From the NCBI GenBank assembly GCA_034096865.1, contig JAWQFJ010018954.1, positions 2,501 through 32,886 on the forward strand: a stretch of 30,386 nucleotides of DNA, written 5' to 3'. How positions within the stretch are numbered: position 1 is the stretch's first letter; the number at the start of each line of letters is the position of its first letter. A program made the translations under genes and the position numbers. Positions 1 to 9,934 of this stretch are shown one piece after another. The notes under the pieces are model-generated. The model searched no databases and was not told where the DNA came from. It saw nothing but the letters and a program-made list of their open reading frames with translations. This stretch comes from Theodoxus fluviatilis (Eukaryota; Mollusca; Gastropoda; Cycloneritida; Neritidae).

Positions 1-49
1 TGCCTTTCTTACATTCAGTCCTAGAGACAAAATATTCAAGTGTAGTATA

Positions 50-212
50 AGATGAGAGAGAAGTGAGAGAAAGAAAAAGTTTGTGTGTGTGAGAGAGAGA
101 GAGAGCAAGCAAGAGAGAGAAAAAACACGGAGGGATAGAGAGAGAAAAAAACATGGAGGGAGAGAAAAGCGAGAGAGAGAGAGAGAGAGTGAGAGAGAGA
201 GAGAAAAGGAGG

Positions 213-244
<32 letters not shown>

Positions 245-640
245 AGCAAGAAAATGTAGCGAGAAGAGAGAGAAAGCAAGAGAGAGAGAGAAGCAGAGAG
301 AGAGGAGAAAGCAAGAGAGGAGATGCGAAGAGAGAGAGAGAAGAGAAGAGAGAAGCAGATAGAGAGAGAGGGAGGGAGAGAAGGAGAGAGCGCGCGAGAG
401 AGGAGAAAGGAGAGAGAAAGCAGGAGAGAGAGAGAGAGAGGGAGAGAGAGCAAGAGAGAGAGAGAGAGGGAAGAAGGGAGAGAGCGCGTGAGGGAGAGAG
501 AGCGAGAGAGAGAAGAGAGATGAGAGAGATGAGACAGAGAGCGAGACAGAGAGAGGAGGAGAGAGAGAGAGAGAGGAGAGAGGAGAGAGAGGGAGAGAGC
601 GAGAGAGAGGGAGGAGAGAGAGAGAGAGACGAGGAGAGAG

Positions 641-681
<41 letters not shown>

Positions 682-798
682 GAGGAGAGAGAGGAGAGGA
701 GAGAGAGAGAGAGGAGGAGAGAGAGAGAGTGAGGAGAGAGGAGAGGAGAGAGAGGAGAGAAGGAAGAGAGAGGGAGAGAGGAGAGAGAGGAGAGAGAG

Positions 799-829
<31 letters not shown>

Positions 830-1534
830 CAGAGAGAGAGAGACAGTGAGAGAGGAGAGAGGAGAGAGGAGAGGGGAGAGAGAGAGAGAGAGAGGGAGGA
901 GTGAGAGGAGAGAGAGGACGAGAGAGAGCTAGAGAGATGAGGGAGAGAGAGGAGAGAGAGAAGAGAGAGGAGAGACGAGAGAGAGAGACGTAGAGAGATC
1001 GAGAGAGAGGGAGGGGGGAGGAGAGGGAGAGGAGAGAGGAGAGAGAGAGAGAGAGGAGGGGAGAGAGAGAGAGAGAGGGGAGAGGGAGAGAGAGAGAGGG
1101 AGAAGAGAGGGAGGAATGATATAGAGAGGAGAGAGAGGAATGAGAGAGAGAGAGGTGAGTAGGAGCGAGAGGAGAGAGGAGAGAGAGAGAAGAGAGAGAG
1201 AGTAGAAGGAGAGAGAGGAGATGAGAGCTGAGAGAGGAGAGAGGAGAGAGAGTGAGAGAGAGAGAGCAGAGAGACGAGAGGAGGAGAGCGAGGAGAGAGA
1301 GAAGAGGGAGAGAGAAGAGAGGAGGAGAGAGAGAAGAGAGAGAGAGAGAGGGAAGAGAGAGAGAGAAGATGTGGAGCGAGAGAGAGAGAGAGGAGAAGAG
1401 ACGGAGAGAGAGACGACGGGAGGAGAGATACGGAGAGAGAGCGAGAGACCGGAAGAGAGGGGCAAGAGGAGAACTAGAGGAATGAGAGAGAGCAGAGACC
1501 GAGAGAGGAAAAAAGTCGAGAGTGAACACAGAGA

Positions 1535-1573
<39 letters not shown>

Positions 1574-1636
1574 GAGAGAGAGAGAGGAGGGAGGAGGGGA
1601 CGAGGAGAGCCCAGAGAGAACCAGAGAGAGAGAAAG

Positions 1637-1669
<33 letters not shown>

Positions 1670-1677
1670 GGAGAGAG

Positions 1678-1709
<32 letters not shown>

Positions 1710-1735
1710 CAGACAGAGAGCAGAGAGAGACAGCT
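50..1735. repeat. Long interrupted (GA)n polypurine tract
   Basis: About 1.7 kb of almost pure purine on the + strand, mostly GA dinucleotides broken by GGA, GAAA, GAC and GCGA variants. Every frame is open for long stretches only because the repeat lacks stops: Arg/Glu-rich on the + strand and Ser/Leu-rich on the - strand. The strand asymmetry could support triplex (H-DNA) structure. It lies outside the palindrome arm. Confidence 0.95.
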
Positions 1736-2171
1736 GACGAGAGAGGGGGAAGTGAATGGGGTTAGGCCTACAAGTGGATAGCTACACGATCAAGGAATAG
1801 CCGCGCAGTTATGTTCACGGATAGTCACGGAAATCCTCTTTTATGGAACTGCAGTGAAAATTAAATCATAAAAATGCGTTAAAACTTTATAATCAGTTTT
1901 TTTTACTATAAACATAAAAATGCAAGTAAAGCCTAGAATTTGTTGTGACCAAAGGCCACACTATCTCAACTCAGATGCCAGGTTTGACAGTTGCGCGAAC
2001 TACGTGTGAAAGAGTTATCTCCCATTAAACGTTCCAAGAAGAAGAGGAAAAGAAGAGAAGCACGAGGAGAAGGAGCAGGAAGAGAAAGAGGACAAGCAGA
2101 AGGAGGAGGAGGGGGAGAATGAGGCAGAGGGATAGAAAACAATAATGTTGACAACGTTGCTGACAACGGCT
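1736..2171. other. Unique non-coding stretch, no gene seen
   Basis: Mixed-composition DNA between the GA tract and the GAT/GGA block. The second half (about 2035-2120) becomes purine-rich (GAAGAGGA-like). No ORF with protein-like composition, RNA gene or mobile-element end is recognised. Confidence 0.5.
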
Positions 2172-2339
2172 ATGATGATAATTATGATGATGATGATGAT
2201 GATGATGATGAGGAGGAGGAGGAGGAGGAGGAGGCAGGAGGAGGAGGAGAGGAGGCGGATGGAGAGGAGTGAGGAAGGAGGTTAGGACGGAGGAGGAGGA
2301 GGAGGAGGAGGAGGAGGAGGAGGAGGAGGAGGAGGAGGA
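2172..2339. repeat. (GAT)n followed by (GGA)n microsatellite
   Basis: About 39 bases of GAT repeats pass directly into about 130 bases of GGA/GAG repeats with a short interruption near 2250-2290. The Leu- and Ser-rich ORF on the opposite strand is a product of the repeat. Confidence 0.95.
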
Positions 2340-2564
2340 TGCGAATGTACATATACTCTAGAGACTGGCACACACGCTTTCATATTGTGCAAATGTGCAT
2401 GCACTTTCGCACACAAGCAGATGAGTCCAAACACGCATGAATCCACACAGGTACAGCTGTACAGTTACTTTAAAACCAGACTGAATGCTGAAACGGACCC
2501 ACTCACGTACATGCACATTGACATAAATACTCGAACTAAAATACGCACGCGCGCGCATGTCGGC
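2340..2564. other. Unique spacer before the CA block
   Basis: About 225 bases of mixed sequence with scattered ACAC and GCGC runs. No gene or recognisable element is seen. Confidence 0.4.
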
Positions 2565-2738
2565 AGGCACACACACACACACATACACACACGCACATAC
2601 ACACACAGATGCACTTTCACACAGACACACACACACACACACATACACACAGAGGCATTTTCACAAACACACACACACTCACACACATACACACAGAGGC
2701 ATTTTCACACACACACACACATACATACACATAGGTAT

Positions 2739-2832
<94 letters not shown>
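2565..2832. repeat. (CA)n microsatellite with internal ATTTTCACA motif
   Basis: CA repeats occupy about 270 bases. In the first two thirds they are interrupted at intervals of about 35-50 bases by GCACTTTCACA, GGCATTTTCACA (twice) and GGTATTTTCACA, showing an older higher-order repeat. The last ~90 bases are pure CA. Confidence 0.95.
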
Positions 2833-2834
<2 letters not shown>

Positions 2835-2863
2835 CCGTGCATCCTAACATTTACATACTAATA

Positions 2864-2941
2864 GTTGTGTGTGTGAATGTGTCTGTATTTGTAAGCGTGT
2901 GTATGTATGTGTATGTGTGCGTGTGTGTGCGTGTGTATGCT

Positions 2942-2989
<48 letters not shown>

Positions 2990-3144
2990 TGCGTGCGTGC
3001 ATGCCTGGGTGCTTGAGTGCGTTCGTGTGTGCGCATGTGTGTGTGCGCGTGAGTGTATGTATGTGTGCGCGTGCGTGCATGTCTGTTTGCGTGCGTGCGT
3101 GCGTGAGTGCGTGTGTACGTGTGTGTTTGCGCGTGTGTATGTAT

Positions 3145-3187
<43 letters not shown>
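2864..3187. repeat. (TG)n microsatellite facing the CA block
   Basis: About 320 bases of TG/GT repeats with GC- and AT-containing interruptions. With the preceding CA block it makes an imperfect inverted repeat around about 2848. Alternating purine-pyrimidine runs can adopt Z-DNA. The His/Thr- and Cys/Val-rich ORFs across it come from the repeat. Confidence 0.95.
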
Positions 3188-3284
3188 CTCGCTATGCACT
3201 GTGACACAGTCAGATTTTTGTCGCTATTTGTTCCATATCTTTGGTTGCTTGGGGTGCCCCCCTTTTTGTTCTGCAAGAGTAGGT

Positions 3285-4303
3285 CTCAATGGCCTGGCGG
3301 TTGGAGGATCTCAGTGGCCTGGCAGTTGGAGGATCTCAGTGGCCTGGCAGTTGGAGGATCTCAATGGCCTGGCGGTTGGAGGATCTCAGTGGCCTGGCAG
3401 TTGGAGGATCTCAGTGATGGCCTGGCAGTTGGAGGATCTCAGTGATGGCCTGGCAGTTGGAGGATCTCAGTGATGGCCTGGCAGTTGGAGGATCTCAGTG
3501 ATGGCCTGGCAGTTGGAGGATCTCAGTGATGGCCTGGCAGTTGGAGGATCTCAGTGATGGCCTGGCAGTTGGAGGATCTCAGTGATGGCCTGGCAGTTGG
3601 AGGATCTCAGTGATGGCCTGGCAGTTGGAGGATCTCAGTGATGGCCTGGCAGTTGGAGGATCTCAGTGATGGCCTGGCAGTTGGAGGATCTCAGTGATGG
3701 CCTGGCAGTTGGAGGATCTCAGTGATGGCCTGGCAGTTGGAGGATCTCAGTGATGGCCTGGCAGTTGGAGGATCTCAGTGATGGCCTGGCAGTTGGAGGA
3801 TCTCAGTGGCCTGGCAGTTGGAGGATCTCAGTGGCCTGGCAGTTGGAGGATCTCAGTGGCCTGGCAGTTGAGGATCTCAATGGCTGGCGTTTGGAGGATC
3901 TCAGTGGCCTGGCAGTTGGAGGATCTCAGTGGCCTGGCAGTTGGAGGATCTCAGTGGCCTGGCAGTTGGAGGATCTCAGTGGCCTGGCAGTTGGAGGATC
4001 TCAGTGGCCTGGCAGTTGGAGGATCTCAGTGATGGCCTGGCGGTTGGAGGATCTCAGTGATGGCCTGGGAGTTGGAGGATCTCAGTGATGGCCTGGCAGT
4101 TGGAGGATCTCAGTGATGGCCTGGCAGTTGGAGGATCTCAGTGATGGCCTGGCGGTTGGAGGATCTCAGTGATGGCCTGGCAGTTGGAGGATCTCAGTGA
4201 TGGCCTGGCAGTTGGAGGATCTCAGTGGCCTGGCAGTTGGAGGATCTCAGTGGCCTGGCAGTTGGAGGATCTCAGTGGCCTGGCAGTTGGAGGATCTCAG
4301 TGA
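3285..4303. repeat. 25/28-base minisatellite, left arm
   Basis: About 38 tandem units begin GGCCTGGCAGTTGG and end GGATCTCAGT. Units are either 25 bases or 28 bases (with an added GAT), and they come in blocks: 25-mers to about 3415, 28-mers to about 3803, 25-mers to about 4030, 28-mers to about 4215, then 25-mers. There are no unique spacers between units, so it is not a CRISPR array. The repetitive peptide ORFs across it are not genes. Confidence 0.97.
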
Positions 4304-4416
4304 TTAAATGCATATAGAGCGGCTCCGGCAGTATGTTCAGTCTTTTCTCGCGATATCTCACTTCTAGCTATTTCGTTCGTTAACCTGGAGTCACCACCAG
4401 GACTTTCACAGATCCC

Positions 4417-4522
4417 GTGTTATTGGTGGATGAGGGCTGTATGGGCGTTTCCTCAGGAGAAGAAGCTCATGTGTTTTGGTGGATGAGGCTGTATGGGAGT
4501 TTCCCTCAGGAGAAGAACTCAT
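4417..4522. repeat. Two-copy direct repeat of 52-54 bases
   Basis: Two adjacent near-identical segments (4417-4470 and 4471-4522) begin GTGTT..TGGTGGATGAGG and end CAGGAGAAGAA..CTCAT. The right arm keeps the pair at about 29319-29425. A piece of the same motif (TTTCCTCAGGAGAAGAACGCA) flanks the far end of the next array near 5752, so the array sits between related sequences. Confidence 0.85.
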
Positions 4523-4548
4523 GTGCTTAAAGGCCATACGTTTAACTG

Positions 4549-5744
4549 TCTAGATACACCAGTCATCATTTATTCTTGTCTCGATGTCTTACGTCACGTG
4601 TTGCATCATTTATGTGTTTCTGTATTAACTGAAGAAGGGCGTATGCCCGAAAGCCTTTTGATTTTGGTGTTTGTCGTGTGTTTTTTTCTTATTAATAGTC
4701 ATCTTTCCACGTCAGTGTGTACACGACAGTATTCAGTTTTGGATCCACCAGAAAATGGTTCGTATTTTACCATCTACAATTCTCTCATCATGTCATTTTC
4801 GCCGCAAGGCCGTACGCCGAAAGATCTACTGAACAATGTATCCAGCAATGGATCTGGCGTGGTGAGAGAATTGATGAGCATCATCTTTTCTTCCTTTGAT
4901 AAACTTTCTAGATACACCAGTCATCATTTATTTTTGTCTCGATGTACGTCACGTGTTGCATCATTTATGTGTTTCTGTATTAACTGAAGAAGGGCGTATG
5001 CCCGAAAGCCTTTTGATTTTGGTGTTTGTCGTGTGTTTTTTTCTTATTAATAGTCATCTTTCCACGTCAGTGTGTACACGACAGTATTCAGTTTTGGATC
5101 CACCAGAAAATGGTTCGTATTTTACCATCTACAATTCTCTCATCATGTCATTTTCGCCGCAAGGCCGTACGCCGAAAGATCTACTGAACAATGTATCCAG
5201 CAATGGATCTGGCGTGGTGAGAGAATTGATGAGCATCATCTTTTCTTCCTTTGATAAACTTTCTAGATACACCAGTCATCATTTATTTTTGTCTCGATGT
5301 CTTACGTCACGTGTTGCATCATTTATGTGTTTCTGTATTAACTGAAGAAGGGCGTATGCCCGAAAGCCTTTTGATTTTGGTGTTTGTCGTGTGTTTTTTT
5401 CTTATTAATAGTCATCTTTCCACGTCAGTGTGTACACGACAGTATTCAGTTTTGGATCCACCAGAAAATGGTTCGTATTTTACCATCTACAATTCTCTCA
5501 TCATGTCATTTTCGCCGCAAGGCCGTACGCCGAAAGATCTACTGAACAATGTATCCAGCAATGGATCTGGCGTGGTGAGAGAATTGATGAGCATCATCTT
5601 TTCTTCCTTTGATAAACTTTCTAGATACACCAGTCATCATTTATTTTTGTCTCGATGTACGTCACGTGTTGCATCATTTATGTGTTTCTGTATTAACTGA
5701 AGAAGGGCGTATGCCCGAAAGCCTTTTGATTTTGGTGTTTGTCG
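4549..5744 (+). repeat. Tandem array of 355-358-base units, left arm
   Basis: Three full units start with TCTAGATACACC at 4549, 4907 and 5262, and a partial fourth starts at 5620. Unit lengths are 358, 355, 358. The three-base difference is presence or absence of CTT before ACGTCACGTG, alternating along the array. Each unit carries a conserved hairpin element CTGAAGA..GCCCGAAA (see ribozyme-like entry) and a related hairpin 171 bases later. A 149-codon ORF recurs per unit, but unit length is not a multiple of three and each ORF ends in the next unit, so it is probably not coding. No reverse transcriptase or transposase is present. Confidence 0.93.
4623..4697 (+). ncRNA. Hammerhead-ribozyme-like core in satellite unit
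   Basis: The sequence shows CTGAAGA (4629-4635), a hairpin GGGC-GTAT-GCCC (4637-4648) and GAAA (4649-4652). This matches the hammerhead core CUGANGA - stem II - GAAA. A candidate stem I pairs TATTAA (4623-4628) with TTAATA (4692-4697), placing a UUA cleavage triplet before 4692. Weak points are an extra A between the core and stem II and a stem III of only about two weak pairs with a ~34-base loop. The core recurs at 4984, 5342 and 5697. Hammerheads in animal retrozymes and Penelope-like elements occur in such tandem units; activity here is inference. Confidence 0.4.
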
Positions 5745-6213
5745 TATGTGTGTTTCCTCAGGAGAAGAACGCATGTGTGATTACAAGGTAGTCGTCTTGG
5801 GAAGCCTAACTTGAGAGAGGAGGAAGATTCTTGGGCTTATGTTGCCAGGACCATCCCCGTTCTTGCGTTCCACGATTTTTGCACTTCCTGATCACGGTAA
5901 AGGTATTTCTTTCTTTTTAACTTTTGTCTGTTCTTTCTCTGATGAGATGCCTGTGATTTTGCAGACACTGACGCCCGAGACTGATTCTGCAGAACTGCTC
6001 TAGTTGTCCGTTCTTATGTCAAAATGTCGAAAACAATCATTTCTTTCCTCTGCTTCCCTATTTCTGTTCGGAGTCTCCAAATGCGCATTTCTCAGGACTA
6101 TGACATGCTAGTCAAAGGGAATTTGAAAGGCGATTCAGATTTATTTTCTTCTTTAATTAAGTAAAGGAATTTGCTCGGAGAGCAAAGCTATTTATTTAAG
6201 ACGCCGGGACAAA

Positions 6214-6370
6214 AGGTCGCCGTGACCCGGGGAAACTTGGAATTTTTCCAGGGCAGAACAGGCAATGCGCATGCGCCGGGCTCCCCTTCTCACGCAAAGG
6301 GGACCCACGCTCATTCCAGTGCTGGAGCGGAGAGAGAACGCACGCCGTTCCATTCTTGCGAGTATAAAAT
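6214..6370 (+). promoter_or_regulatory. Promoter-like CpG-rich module, left arm
   Basis: Within about 160 bases there is an inverted AGGTC/TGACC pair spaced like a nuclear-receptor IR3 site (6214-6228), a kappaB-like GGAATTTTTCC (about 6239-6249), an NRF1-type TGCGCATGCGCC (6266-6277) and a TATA-like TATAAAAT (6363-6370). The stretch is richer in CpG than its AT-rich surroundings. A start near 6395 on the + strand would be expected, but no convincing + strand gene follows. The only nearby ORF runs the other way. Motif matches alone are weak evidence. Confidence 0.35.
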
Positions 6371-6600
6371 TTTCTCAATTCAATATGCGAATACGTTTAG
6401 GTTCATTTTTTATTATCAAGCTTCTGTTTCGGAATGTGGATTTGTTAGCACTGTCTTCTTTTCGGAATAAGCTTGTGTTGTCACATCTAGCAATAGCCCC
6501 CATTCGTGTGATTGACGGCGTGGGGCTGCTATTCAAGCAATGGGGAAAATGTTGCCATCATTAGGAAGCTCTTTGTCTCCTTTATTTTTGTAGATCAATG

Positions 6601-6903
6601 TCATTCTCTCATTAGTTTTATTTTGAATATAGTATGGCAACAAAGAAGGGTACAGTCCGGCGTGCCTGTTTTTAGTTCGGCGGAAGGGAGGCCGACTTGC
6701 TCAGCCGACAACATGTATGGATCAGTTTCCGATTCCTCTTCTTCGGTCAGCAGTTCGTGCACTATATCTATGATCTGCTCCTCTAAAACTGCATCTTTTT
6801 CATCTTCGTCCTCTTCGAAAAGAGGGAGCACATCGTCCTTCTCATCTGCTCCTTCTTTCATAGCGATTTCAACAAAATCCTCATCGTCCTGCTGCGACGC
6901 CAT
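6601..6903 (-). CDS. Hypothetical acidic 100-aa ORF, left arm
   Basis: The ORF starts at an ATG with a favourable context (G at -3, G at +4) and opens MASQQDDEDF. Residues 1-65 are strongly acidic (runs of EEDEDE and EEEE); the last ~30 are Cys/Lys-rich and may be read-through past an exon end. A possible polyadenylation signal (AATAAA, complement at 6581-6586) lies just past the stop. The right-arm copy differs by two adjacent-region substitutions (PLF versus LLS). No family is recognised. It could be a first exon, a small gene or part of an unrecognised element. Confidence 0.35.
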   Translation of the reverse strand: MASQQDDEDFVEIAMKEGADEKDDVLPLFEEDEDEKDAVLEEQIIDIVHELLTEEEESETDPYMLSAEQVGLPSAELKTGTPDCTLLCCHTIFKIKLMRE

Positions 6904-6974
6904 TGCTTTTTAACGTTGAAATATTTCATCTTGACCCTCTCTTCTCCTGCCTACATGTACAGTTCAACACTATT

Positions 6975-7975
6975 CCCACGCCATCACCACCACCATCTCC
7001 ACACTATCACCAAATCATCACTGCATCCACCACCACCACCACCATCACTACCTCCTCCACACTATCACTAAATCATCACTACAACCACCATCACAACAAC
7101 CACCACCACCGCGACCTCCTTCATACCATCACCACATCATTACTACAACCCACCATCACTACAACCACCACCATCACCTCCACACTATCACTAAATCATC
7201 ACTACAACCACCATCACTACAACCACCATCACTACAACCACCATCACTACAACCACCATCACTGCAACCACCATCACTACAACCACCTCACTCCATCACC
7301 ATCACCAACCACCATCACTACAACCACCACCACCACCTCCTCCTTACTATCACCAGATCATCTCTACAACCACCACCACTACTACTACCACCACCACAGA
7401 TACTACTAACACCACCACAGCTACTACTACTACCACCACCACCACCACCACCTCCACACTATTACCAAATGCTACTAATACTACTACTACCACCACCACC
7501 ACCACCACCACCACCTCCTCCACACTATCACCAAATCATCACGACAACCACCACCACAGCTGCTACTTATACTACTACCACCACCATCTCCTCCACACTA
7601 TCACCAAATCATCACTACAACCACCACCACAGCTGCTACTTATACTACCACCACCACCACCTCCTCCACACTATCACCAAATCATCACTACAACCACCAC
7701 CACAGCTGCTACTTATACTACCACCACCACCACCTCCTCCACACTATCACCAAATCATCACTACAACCACCACCACAGCTGCTACTTATGCTACCACCAC
7801 CACCACCTCCTCCACACTATCACCAAATCATCACTACAACCACCACCACAGCTGCTACTTATGCTACTACCACCACCACAGCTACTACTACCACTACCAC
7901 CACCACTACCACTACTGTTACTACTACCACCACCCTCACCTTCATCATCATCATCGACATCACGACGTTTTCAGA
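6975..7975. repeat. CAC/ACT trinucleotide-rich tract, left arm
   Basis: About 1 kb of CAC, ACC, ACT and CAT triplets. It has an internal 15-base repeat (CATCACTACAACCAC) near 7190-7290 and a longer repeat of about 65-80 bases from about 7510 to 7860 containing CTCCACACTATCACCAAATC and ACCACAGCTGCTACTTAT. Thr-, His- and Pro-rich ORFs here come from the repeat. Confidence 0.93.
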
Positions 7976-8097
7976 CCCTCAAAATAGCGACTGAAATAAC
8001 TCCTCATGGCATTAGAAACATTCCTATGTTACATTCAGTGAGGTATGTGCGACAAAATTTGCAGAAACTTTGTCTGCCCCAAGATGAATATGCCGGT

Positions 8098-8271
8098 GTG
8101 TGGTACTGACTTCGTCACCTATTCTAGCTACTGCGAGATGGTGTGGTACTGACTTCGTCACCTATTCTAGCTACTGCGAGATGGTGGGGTACTGACTTCG
8201 TCACCTATTCTAGCTACTGCGAGATGGTGTGGTACTGACTTCGTCACCTATTCTAGCTACTGCGAGATGGT
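8098..8271. repeat. 43-base tandem repeat, four copies (left arm)
   Basis: Four near-perfect units (starts about 8101, 8144, 8187, 8230) contain TGGTACTGACTTCGTCACC and TAGCTACTGCGAGATGG. The right arm has a single copy at about 25541-25583, so the array either expanded on the left or contracted on the right after the arms separated. Confidence 0.93.
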
Positions 8272-9934
8272 AGCTGAAAGATGTCGGTGAGAAAATGTCG
8301 CCCGCCATTCAGTTGTCTCCTTCACAGTGGGGATCGTTTCCCTTGGTTTAGGTCTCCTGCCCATAAAACGATACGGCAGCTGCAATGTTATCGTTATATC
8401 ATTTCATGTCGTATCCAGTCACTACCATGTTTACTGAACAAAAGTTTACGCAACATGTTGTGTCTGTGCATGTCTAAATCTAACCAAAGTTCTTGAAACC
8501 GATTTCGAGTTTACGGCCAGCAAAATCATCAAAGGACTGCATGATATTTATTTCCCCTGAAGCTCAACACTGAGAATCAGTTGACGCAAAGTGCCTGATT
8601 CTGAGAAAAAAAAGAAGCTGCATGAAGCTCGCAAAACTCAGAAAGTAAAAGGTGTTTCAAAATCAACGCTGAATGATTCAATATCCACATGTTCCAAGTT
8701 ATCTCGACACTGCAACAAATACAGTAAATTTCTTACTACAACCTGTCACTCAAAATATCATTTATTAGAAAATATTCAAACACAAATTCCTTTCTCCATC
8801 TCTGTTATCTTAAAGCGCATTTAACTGTTGATGAATTGTAATCATACTTACGACCCCACATTTCGCGAAAAGCTGGGTATTCTTATGGAGCCATCTCTTG
8901 TATGCAAGTCTGTACTGAATACTGCATACCATTATACTGTACCCTGTATATTAGATCCCACACTGGTAGCTAGGTAGGTGAAATTACATAAGACATGGTC
9001 TAACACAACTTCTCAAAATCGCTTGCCCATTCGGGTAAGTTGACTGAAAATCCACTTTTCCGAGAGCGAAAACGACTGACCCGAAAAACATGTACCTCAT
9101 CACAGTAATCACACTCGTCAAATAGATATAAGTGTCTCTAACCCCACAAATTATGTTCAGCATTGAGCATGTGTACAGTATCATTACAAGAGTAAGACAA
9201 ACTAAACAGATGGTTCAATGGCTGCTTGCGCAGCCGTTTCATTGTGCGTCGACACAGTTTTCAAATCCGTTGTGTGCTTTTATACTAAATGAAATCAGAG
9301 TAAAATTGTGTTGCCTGTTTGGGAAAGTGTACATCGAGTTTTTCGTGCCCGAAAAGAACCCTTGTTTGCCCCGGGCAATAGGGCAGACTCTTGTGTCGCG
9401 TCCTGAAAGGTCACCTGAGCCTTGTCCAGTCATCGACACGAATCGTCAGTCCAACCACTGCTCTGCTTTTGCACGACAGTAGACACTTTGTGATGGAGAC
9501 AGGCCGCTGTGGAAGATGCTGGAGGTCACATCCATTTGTTCATTCCTTAGCCAGTAGGGTTCACTGCCGCGTGGTTTGCCTCCAAGCATGCCAGTAACGA
9601 GTGCATGTCTTGGCATTTTGTCTGAATGTTTGCAATGACATGGCATGTTGAGACTCCTTGGATATAATGACAAAGCTCATGTTTGTTCATTCCATCCATC
9701 TATCTATCCACCTTTTCCCATCAATTCGTCTGTCTTCTTATGAATGAGTCCGTTGTCTGTCTATTCATTTTCCTTTGTAGACGCTTAAACACTGAGCATA
9801 TTTTGTCCGTCTTGTGGTGGCCCTTAACTTTAATAATTCATTTATTTTTTCTCTCTCTCTCTCTGCCATCATATATATACATATATATAGAGGTACTATG
9901 AGAATAACTTTTGCATATCGGTGATGTGTTAAAA
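8272..9934. other. Unique DNA without a supported gene, left arm
   Basis: Mixed AT-leaning sequence. Several ORFs of 60-116 codons exist on both strands. The longest (9132-9482, +) has about ten amino-acid differences in 116 from its mirror copy, which argues against coding constraint. From about 8830 the arm diverges strongly from its mirror, including a ~20-base insertion on the right side near 24910. A short CT run lies at about 9850-9866. Confidence 0.5.

Noticed and set aside
36..1781. Long ORFs across the GA tract (Ser/Leu-rich up to 497 codons; Arg/Glu-rich on the other strand)
   Set aside because: They follow from a stop-free dinucleotide repeat, with no domain or normal composition.
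2358..3473. His/Thr- and Cys/Val-rich ORFs in the CA/TG blocks
   Set aside because: Direct translations of the microsatellites in several frames and both strands.
3285..4303. CRISPR-like regular repeats and a repetitive-protein gene in the 25/28-base array
   Set aside because: Units are contiguous without unique spacers, all frames are open, and the context is eukaryotic.
4493..5791. 149-codon ORFs recurring in the satellite units
   Set aside because: Unit length is not a multiple of three, each ORF runs into the next unit, and the hairpin RNA motif explains the conservation better.
5939..5946. Hammerhead-like CTGATGAG near 5939
   Set aside because: No stem II or GAAA follows, and the right arm has CTGACGGG instead.
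9132..9482. 116-codon ORF and its opposite-strand shadows
   Set aside because: About ten amino-acid changes in 116 between arms and no recognisable domain; no sign of coding constraint.
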